From Tulasnella sp. 424 (taxonomy: Eukaryota; Basidiomycota; Agaricomycetes; Cantharellales; Tulasnellaceae): a stretch of DNA of 52,883 bases. The notes beneath the pieces are model-generated. The model was given only the letters and a program-made list of their open reading frames with translations. It was not told the DNA's origin and searched no databases. The position numbers and the translations under genes are program-made. Each line of letters opens with the position of its first letter. Positions within the stretch are counted from its first letter, which is position 1. Location: the NCBI GenBank assembly GCA_019633425.1, contig WSUB01000234.1:1-52883 (forward strand). Reading direction: 5' to 3'. Shown one piece after another: positions 45,246-52,883 of this stretch.

Positions 45246-47616
45246 ATGCAGAAAGACGGGAGCCATGATACCGGGCCTGGTGGTTTGGCTGGCTCATCGT
45301 CGGACCCCGACGCTTCCTCGAGTAGATTCCAGCCGCGGGGCAAGATGGTACGTCGCTCTCGAGTAACAAAATGCCAATTCCCACATCTAACCGAAACAAC
45401 GCCCTGGTCGTAGAGGGATAGGCTCGAAAAGCTTGCGGAATGGCGGATAGACCAGTCCTCCATCGAATTCCCTAAGGAGGCTCGCCAGGTGGTGGGGGGC
45501 CACGCAACGGTTTCACAAGCCTTTTTGACCTCTCCCTCTGGCCACAAAGACGGAACGAACCAATCAAATCCTACCCAAAACAAAGGTCTCGACTCAGCTG
45601 GCGGTGCTGGAGAAACCTCTCTTCAGTGGAAGGTCTGTACCGCTCAGCGTCTCCGGCCTTCGACTGGGACGTCGAGCCGCTCATCAGATCTGATCTCCCA
45701 GGCTATAGCGGTAAAAAAAATGAAGATACCAGACGATATAGCGCGGGTATTGGGGGTCAGAATACTTCACCGAATTGCGTTCGGGTTTCAGCGCTGAGTA
45801 TCCTTCGGTTCAGTTGACGGTCAGGGAAGCGGAATTCTTGGTGGAGTTATCGCATGAAAATATTATCAAACTAGAAGGGTTCGTCGAAGACCTGCCTAAG
45901 GATGTAGTCTGGCTGGTCTTTCCCTGGGAAGAAAACGGTACCTTGCGGGACTTCATCGCCTCGGCAGAGTGGGAAGTTCCTGAACGGATCTCGCTAGTAC
46001 GACAGAACCGCTTCTCTTCGACCAGCCTCTGACACTCTTGACCCCAGATTAACGATGTGGCTAGGGGGGTGGAATACCTCCATAGCCGACAGCCTCCCAT
46101 ATGTCACGGTGACCTCAAATCGGTAGGTTCCAACAGCCTCACGATGAGATACTAGACAAACCTTCCTCTATGCTTCTCAGATAAACGTACTGGTAAACTC
46201 CAAATGCCGCGCGGTAATTACCGACTTTGGATCAGCCCGTCGTCTTAAAACCGAGGATCTCAACAAGGAGACGAAGCAAGGTCAAAACGACCCCGGCGGG
46301 GCGCATTTGCTTGAAGCAACGCTCTGTGCCTCCACCAATACCATAACGCTGACGGGAGATCATTACACCCTTCGTTGGGCTGCTCCGGAGCTGTTGCACG
46401 AGGAGCGGCCTGGCCTCTGCAGCGACATCTGGGCGTTGGGGTGGGTCGCATACGAGGTAACGTCAGAATCGTAGTAGTATCTATTCGCATTTGACGCTCA
46501 AAGATACTCCGACGTAGGTCATGACCGGCTTCATCCCGTTTCAGGACGTCAAGGACACGGTCGTAATCAAGCGCGTCATTCAGGGAGATCTTCCCTCCAT
46601 TACCAACGATGCCCGCATGTCGTTGATCCAGGCGCTTTGCTCGCTCATGCTTGTGTGTTGGAGTATCAACCCCAGCAAACGGCCGACTGCTGAAGATTGC
46701 CAAAGGTCAATCACCTGGATGGTGAGTAATGCCCATTAGGATCGGTGACGGTGATTGATCAATTTCGACACAGCCCATGGTTATTCCAAACCCTCTACGG
46801 ACCTCGGATACGGCGGGTTCCGGGGCACGCTCTCCTGACCTTCTTATGCAATTGGGAGATATGTACCGGCGGCAGGGTGACTACCCCAACGCATTAGACT
46901 TCTGTACCAGAGCCCTGAGTGGCTACACGGATGCCGGCGACAAGAAAGGAATGGCCACTGCCCTAGTGCAGCTGGCGCAGGTGCATCGGCTTCGGGGCGA
47001 GTTCATCCAGGCCGTTCCATTTTACTCGGATGCCCTAGAGATCTGCACTGCCATTGGCGACAGGCAAGGGAGAGCCTCTGCACTTTGGGGTCTCGCTGAG
47101 GTGCATCGCGTTTGGAAAGAGGACAGCCAAGCCATTACCTTCTACTCGGAAGCCCTACAAATCCGCACGGACATCGACGACAGACCAGGGAGAGCCTCTG
47201 CTCTTTGGGGTCTTGCTGAGGTGCATCGCGGCCGAGACGAGTACAGCCAAGCCATTACCCTCTACACGGAAGCCCTACAAATCCGCACCGACCTCGGCAA
47301 CGAACGAGGGAGAGCTGATGCTCTGTTCGGTCTCGCTGAGGTGCATCGAGCTCAGAACGAGTACAGCCAGGCCATCACGCTCCTTTCGGAAGCCTTGCAA
47401 ATCTCGACTGACATCGGCGACCGATACTGGAGAGGTGTCGCTCTGTCGAGCCTTGCCAACGTGCATCGCGATCAGGAGGACCACAGCGACGCGATTCGTC
47501 TTTATACCCAAGCTGCTGAAGTGTTTGAGGAAATCGGACAGACTGAGTGGGTGGCTTATACCTCGGAGGAAGCTGCTCAACTCCGTCAATTATCTAATCG
47601 CGAAGAGGCCACATGA
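45246..47616 (+). CDS. TKL-type protein kinase fused to six TPR repeats (copy 3)
   Basis: Intact paralogue of copy 1. Exons: 45246-45347, 45414-45746, 45814-45996, 46048-46122, 46181-46456, 46518-46721, 46774-47616. All are multiples of three (phase 0), giving 671 residues. Motifs: IAVKK (Lys135), REAEF, HGDLKS (226-231), DFGSARR (246-252), APELL, SDIWALG, KRPTAEDC. Residues 413-652 are six 40-residue TPRs, one fewer than copy 1; exon 7 is exactly 120 bp shorter. The Gly-rich loop is again missing: the sequence before Lys135 runs TGTSSRSSDLISQ. The copy lies just downstream of the 2.2-kb element. It is the least damaged gene in the array and the best candidate for a functional member. Confidence 0.88.
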
Positions 47617-47834
47617 TACTTCGCAGGGACATTCCAGATTGAGCGGGGCATTTTGTTTGGTTCCACACCGCAATTCGTGTATCTATGTATGCGATGTACA
47701 ACGACTCATAATTTACTTTCTGTTGGTCGCATTTCTGGTTCTCCGTCTCGAAATCTCGACTATTCTCGTTTAGATTATCATCTTCGAACGACTGAGAGCA
47801 GCCGTATGCTCTGAGGGATTCTGAATTCAGGCCT

Positions 47835-48160
47835 CGGGAAGCCCTCAGAATGAATCGTCAACCTCCTGAAAACATTCGCGTTCTGCTCTATGTGTAATCT
47901 GCAAGCCCTACAATAAACTCGTTCTCTAGCGTTCAGGTTCAGCTTCTTGTTTCCAACGTATTTTCCCGTGAGAGGGTCGAAGATGAGCGTAGGGAGTTTT
48001 CGGCTGATGCTTTGCTGACCCCTGCGTGATCAGGTCCGAAAGCGGGTCGACGAAGAGTGCGGGGAGGAGCTTTATGGAGGGTGCGACGGAGACGGGTGAG
48101 CAGCAGTCCTGCTGGAGTGGAGAGCTGCGGTCGGAACCGCGTATTTCGAGGGCGTCTAAT
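47835..48160 (-). pseudogene. 3' remnant of clathrin-propeller-like gene, copy 3
   Basis: Only the SPVSVAPSIKLLPALFVDPLSDLI...SHGKIRWKQEAE part remains, with a frameshift after DLI and no final exon. Everything 5' of about 48160 is deleted, so this unit is shorter than the others. Confidence 0.6.
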
Positions 48161-48911
48161 GAACATCGGAGCAAAAGCTAAGTGACACCCGTGAGGGGTT
48201 GTTCGGACAAGGTGACTTTCCGAGGGGTTGTGGTGGTTGTTGTGGGTTGCTGGATAGACTTTTCCCGAACTTTGAGGACGGTAATTATAAGAGGTCTCGG
48301 ACAAGTCTTGCACGGCAGAGCTTGCTCATGACGTAATGGCCCCTAAGGCGAGACCGTTGGCGGCATCATCCTGGAATAACCAACAATTGAGGCGTTGGGT
48401 AAAAGCAGGTGGTCTAGAATTGGCTTGATCACGCGTGGGTTGCATGGAATCAAAGTGTGGTAGATTTTGAGGTGACGATGGGCGCGTTCAGCATCGGAGA
48501 CTCGCGGCCGTTCGGCAGATCTCGGCAAACATGGATGCATGACCTCCCTGATCCAGGCAAAACTCCGTTGTGCGATAAGGCACTACGGTGGCAGTTCGCG
48601 CGTGATCATGGGATGATTCTGCGCACGTGTAACGATCGGCGATAGAACCTCGAACTTCTTCGCGCGGGGGCTTGCAAGGAGCATTCTACACGGTCTAGAA
48701 GCACCCAGCTGCAGGAGATCGCGGCGTGCCTATTCCACCACGCGAAGGAAGGAAGGTCGAGAGATAACACCGGGTGACGTGTTCCTTTACACCCTCTACC
48801 ACGATTGTCCCAGTCCCCTATCAACACTCCGCCCCTTTGCGACCCAGCCTGGGCCCATCACGGAGCGTCGACTCTTATAATCACCCTACCGCTTATCGAT
48901 AAGAACCTTAA
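48161..48911. promoter_or_regulatory. Upstream region of kinase copy 4
   Basis: No gene. It matches the promoter regions of the other units but has a decayed CRE-like TGACGTAA at 48329-48336 and a decayed TATA-like box near 48784. Confidence 0.4.
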
Positions 48912-51294
48912 ATGCAAAAAGACGGGAACCACGGTGCTGGTCCAGGTGGTTTGGCTGGCTCATCGTCGATCCCCGGGCCCGAGGCTTCCTCGAGTAGATT
49001 TCAGCCGAGCGCCAATATGGTACGTCGCTCTCAACTCACAAACGACAATTCCAACATCTCACCGAAGCAATGTCTCGGTCGTAGAGGGATAGGCTCGAGA
49101 AGCTTGAGAAATGGCGGATCGACCAGTCCTCCATCGAATTCCCTAAGGAGGCTCGCCAGGTCTCTGGGGGCCACGCGACGGTTTCACAAGCCTTTTTGGG
49201 CTCTCCCTCCGATGGCGAAGAAAGAACGAAACAATCTGATCCCACCCAAAACAACAGTCCCGACTCAAGTGACAATACTGAAGAAACCTCTCGCCGGCGG
49301 AAGGTCTGTACCGCTCAGCGTCTACAGCCTTTGACGGGGACGTCGAGCCGCTCATCAACTCTAATCTCACAGGCTGTAGCGGTAAAAAAAGATGAAGATG
49401 TCAGGTGATATAGCGCGGGTAGTGGGGGTCAGAATACTTCATCCAATTGCGCTGGGCTTTCATTACTAAGGTTGTTTTTCTCGGTTCAGTTGACGGTCCG
49501 AGAAGCGGAATTCTTGGTCGGACTTTCCCATGAAAACATCATCAAGCTCGAGGGATTTGTCGAGAACCTATCCCAGGATATAATCTGGCTGGTCTTCCCC
49601 TGGGAAGAAAACGGCACCTTGAGGGACTTTATCGCGTCGGCTGAGTGGGAAATTCCTGAACGGATCTATCTGGTACGATTTAACTACTTTTCGTCGAACA
49701 GGCTCTGAAAGGTCGTGCTCTAGATTTTCGACGTGTCATGTGGAGTGGAGTACCTCCATAGCCGACAGCCGCCCATATGCCACGGCGACCTGAAATCGGT
49801 AGGTTCCAACAGCGTCATGATGAAATACTAGGCAAACCGTCCTCCATACCTCTCAGATAAACGTACTGGTAAACTCTGAATGCCGCGCGGTAATTACCGA
49901 CTTTGGATCAGCCCGTCGTCTTAAAACCGAGGATCTCAACAAGGAGACGAAGCCAGCTCAAAACAAGCCCCCGCCGGCGCTTTCGCTGGAAGCGACGTTC
50001 TGTGCCTCTACCAATACCATAACGTTGACGGGAGATCATTACACTCTTCGCTGGGCTGCTCCAGAGCTGTTGTACGAGGAGAAGCCTGGCCTCTGCAGCG
50101 ACATCTGGGCGTTGGGGTGGGTAGCATACGAGGTAACTTCAGAGTCTTACTAGTATCTATTCGTATTCGAGGCTCAGAAAAACCTCCGATGTAGGTCATG
50201 ACCGGATTCATCCCGTTTCAAGACGTCAAGGATACGCTCGTCATCAAGCGCGTTGTTCAGGGAGATCTCCCCTCCATTACTGGCGACGCCCGCATGTCGC
50301 TGATCCAGGCGCTTTGCTCCCTCATGCTTCTATGTTGGAGCATCGACCCCAGCAAACGGCCGACTGCTGAGGACTGCCAAAAATCAATCAACTGGATGGT
50401 GAGTCGTCCTCACTAGGGTCGGTTACACGTGATTGATTGATTTCGATACAGCCCATGGTTATTCCAAACTCTCCACGGACCTCGGATACAGCGGGTTCCG
50501 AGGCTCGCTCTCCTGGGCTTCTGGTGCAACTGGGACAGATGCACCGGCGGCAGGGTGACTATACCAACGCATTGGACTGCTTTACCCGAGCTCTGGGTGG
50601 TTATAAAGATGCCGGCGACAGGAAAGGAATAGCCGCTGCGCTGAGGCAGCTGGGGCAGGTGCATCTGCTTCGAGGCGAGGATAACCAGGCCATCCCCTTC
50701 TACTCGCAGGCCCTAGAAATCTGCACCGACATTGGCGACAGAGTAGGGAGAGCCTCTGCTCTCTTCAAACTCGCTGAGGTGCATCGGATCCGAGACGAGT
50801 ACAGCCAGGCCATCGCATTCTACTCGGAGGCCCTACAAATCCGCACCGACATCGGCGACAGACGAGGGAGAGCCAATGTTCTGTTGGGTCTCGCCGAGGT
50901 GCATCGGGCTCGAAAAGAGTATAGCCAAGCCATTACGTTCTACTCCGAGGACCTACAGATCCGCACTGAAATCGGCGACAAACGCGGGAAAGCTCAAACT
51001 CTTTCGGGTCTCGCTGAGGTGCATCGGCTTCAAAATGAGTTCAGCCAGGCCATCACGCTCCTTTCCGAAGCCTTGCAAATCTCTACCGACATCGGCCACC
51101 GATACGGGAGAGGTGTAGCTCTTGCGTACTTTGCTGACGTGCACCGTGATCAGGAGGACCACAGCGACGCGATTCGTCTTTATACCGAAGCTGCTGAAGT
51201 CTTTGAAGAAATCGGAGACTCTCGGTCGTTGGCCTATGCCTCGAACCAAGCTGCTACACTCCGTGAATTATCTAGTCGAGCAGAGGGCACATGA
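48912..51294 (+). pseudogene. Kinase-TPR gene copy 4, one frameshift at the catalytic Lys
   Basis: Exon equivalents: 48912-49019, 49085-49418, 49490-49672, 49724-49798, 49857-50132, 50195-50398, 50452-51294. Every exon after the second has the same length as in copy 3 and is open. Exon 2 is 334 rather than 333 nt: the run after VAVKK is A7-G where copies 1-3 keep frame, so it reads KKDEDVR and stops (TGA about 49407). HGDLKS, DFGSARR, APELL and six TPRs are preserved. Because the lesion is one base at a homopolymer, a sequencing error or very recent mutation is possible. If corrected, the copy would be a full gene. Confidence 0.7.
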
Positions 51295-52012
51295 TACTTC
51301 ACGACGACATCCCAGATTGAACAGGATCTTTTGTGGATTCCACACCACAATTCATGTATCTACGTATATGATGTACAACGTCTCATGATTTACTTTCTGC
51401 TAGTCGCATTTCTGGTTTTCCGTCTCAGACTCTCGGCCATTCTTGTTTAGATTATTATCTTCGAACGACTGAGAGGAGCGGCATGCTCTGAGGGCTCCTG
51501 AATTCAGCGCTTGCCCCCACAAAAGCGGCCTGCTTCCTGTTAGCGCGACAGGGTTTGTCCACTTTCCACCCACACAAATCAAGCGTTGCCAGCACGCTAA
51601 GCAACTTTGCATAATGCTCACTACTAAATCGGTTCGATCCTAAAAGTAACCTTTAACCGTTTCAACCACTCCAGACGGCGGCCCTCCCAAATTCCCTTTT
51701 TTTCGGCTCGCATTTAAACTCCCGAATTTTATAATACTTGAACGCACGTGCCCGCGACCGCACAGCCATACCGATCCAAACAATAAATTCAAATAAAATA
51801 AGGGAGAGTACACGAGGTATAGTACAATTGACGAACGGGGGGATTATCAGTCCACGCAAGCCAAAAGAAAAAGAAACGAATGTAGTAAAGTACAACAAGA
51901 AAAGCAAGCCACGGCGATCGCCTCTCAACCAAGAATCCTCGTCACCAACAACAATGATATCCCCTGCCTAAATTCCCAGCTCCAGCTTTTGCCGTTCATC
52001 ACCTATTGTACA
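51295..52012. other. Intergenic segment shared with 9693-10412
   Basis: 3' flank of kinase 4 and of the convergent gene. No gene recognised. Confidence 0.6.
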
Positions 52013-52883
52013 TCCAACTCTCATCCTCCGCGCTACCCATAGCGAACGCCCGGCCGAGTGAACCGCCCAGGTTTCGGTCCACCCTAGGCGCGGTGGACCG
52101 GCAGTCTGAGCTGCTTTGACTGCCTACGGAGCCGGTTCTGTTGTGTCGTGAACTGGCGTCTCCGGAGTTCCAGCTCTCGAAGCACTTCCAATTGGTGCTG
52201 CCTAACAGACCGGGCGGCGCGTCAGCCGAGTGACCAACGAGATGATCAAAGAGTATGAAAAGAAAAACTCATCCCGGTCCCAGCAGAATCAGGCCTCGGC
52301 AAACCCTCCGGATGAATCGTCAAACTCCTGAAAACGTTCGCGTTCTGCTCCATGTGCAGTCCGCAAGCTCCATAATAAACTCTATCTCCAGCGTTCAAGT
52401 TCAGCTTCTTGTTTCCGACGTATTTTTCCGTGAGAGGGTCACAGATAAGGGTGAGGGGGTCTTCGGCTGATGCGGTGCTGACCCCCGCGATGATCAGGTC
52501 TGAAAGTGGGTCGACAAAGAGTTCCGGGAGGAGTTTCATTGATGGTGCGACGGAGATGGGTGAGCAGCCGTACCGCTGGAGGGGAGAGTTGCGGTCAAGA
52601 CCGCGCATTTCGAGCGCGATCTAAGGTGAACACTAAAACAAAATGTAAGCACGTGTTTCCTGCCTGGCAGCGTTAAGACCGAAAGTAAACGTGGGCTACT
52701 CACGTTCGACCCATCCCGATCATGCACCATGCTCAGCAACAAAATCGCCAACTACTTCGCTCTCCCACCACGTCTCTCCGAATTCCCCACAAACGCAAAC
52801 GTAGCCGCAGCAGGTCCGTCGAAAATCCTAGCCTCTCCATGGTCCGAAGGGAAACAATGGACCACACCTCGCCTCCTATCCTT
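52013..52883 (-). pseudogene. 3' part of clathrin-propeller-like gene, copy 4 (cut by window edge)
   Basis: Contains the MRGLDRNSPLQRYG...PLSDLIIAGVSTASAE and NLNAGDRVYYGACGLHM segments (about 52608-52270). The last exon (about 52205-52013) has lost 7 bp relative to copy 2 and gained other changes, so its frame ends early. The 5' part is outside the window. Confidence 0.5.

Noticed and set aside
1..52883. tRNA and rRNA genes
   Set aside because: No cloverleaf with A/B box consensus or rRNA core sequence was noticed on either strand by eye; a tRNA scan was not possible.

Overview
The window looks like nuclear DNA of a filamentous basidiomycete, probably an agaricomycete; a Tulasnella or Rhizoctonia-like lineage is only a guess. 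The reasons are short 50-70 nt GT-AG introns, tyrosine-kinase-like (TKL) kinases with an HGDLKS catalytic loop, a KDZ-family transposase with a CxC2 cysteine cluster, a chromodomain Ty3/gypsy element and a TET/JBP-type dioxygenase.

Two layers are superimposed. The host layer is a tandem array. Four directly repeated units each carry a + strand TKL kinase fused to 40-residue TPR repeats (1435-3931, 7081-9692, 45246-47616, 48912-51294). They alternate with copies of a - strand gene whose product resembles a clathrin-heavy-chain-type propeller (1-470, 4183-6126, 10413-42119 interrupted, 47835-48160, 52013-52883). Kinase copies 1 and 3 read through as intact genes of 711 and 671 residues, and every intron is in phase 0. 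Copy 2 is a clear pseudogene and copy 4 has one frameshift. The - strand gene is damaged in every copy visible. The kinase copies differ by whole TPR repeats (7, 8, 6, 6) and are mosaics of each other, as expected from recombination or gene conversion.

The second layer is mobile DNA. A 29,575-bp block (11931-41505) sits in an intron of the second - strand gene, between 7-bp target duplications. The paralogous copy at 5520-5550 preserves the empty site. The block carries an intact 1078-residue KDZ transposase, a truncated Mgm1/OPA1-type dynamin fragment between direct repeats, a nearly intact gypsy retrotransposon (19562-25965), a TET/JBP-like dioxygenase (-), a Ulp1-like protein that has lost its catalytic residues (+), and a large unknown nuclear-type protein (+). 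Dense TCTCAT/ATGAGA arrays lie in three places. A second, 2204-bp element (42149-44352) with 615-bp inverted repeats has the same terminal motifs and also a 7-bp duplication. It lies just upstream of the same - strand gene, in the promoter it shares with kinase copy 3. It is best read as a non-autonomous relative of the giant element. A hAT-type MITE (14275-15117) is nested in an intron of the KDZ gene.

The main story is therefore a giant KDZ transposon with a DNA-modification cargo and its miniature partner, both inserted into a fast-evolving kinase-TPR array that resembles a receptor or sensor family.
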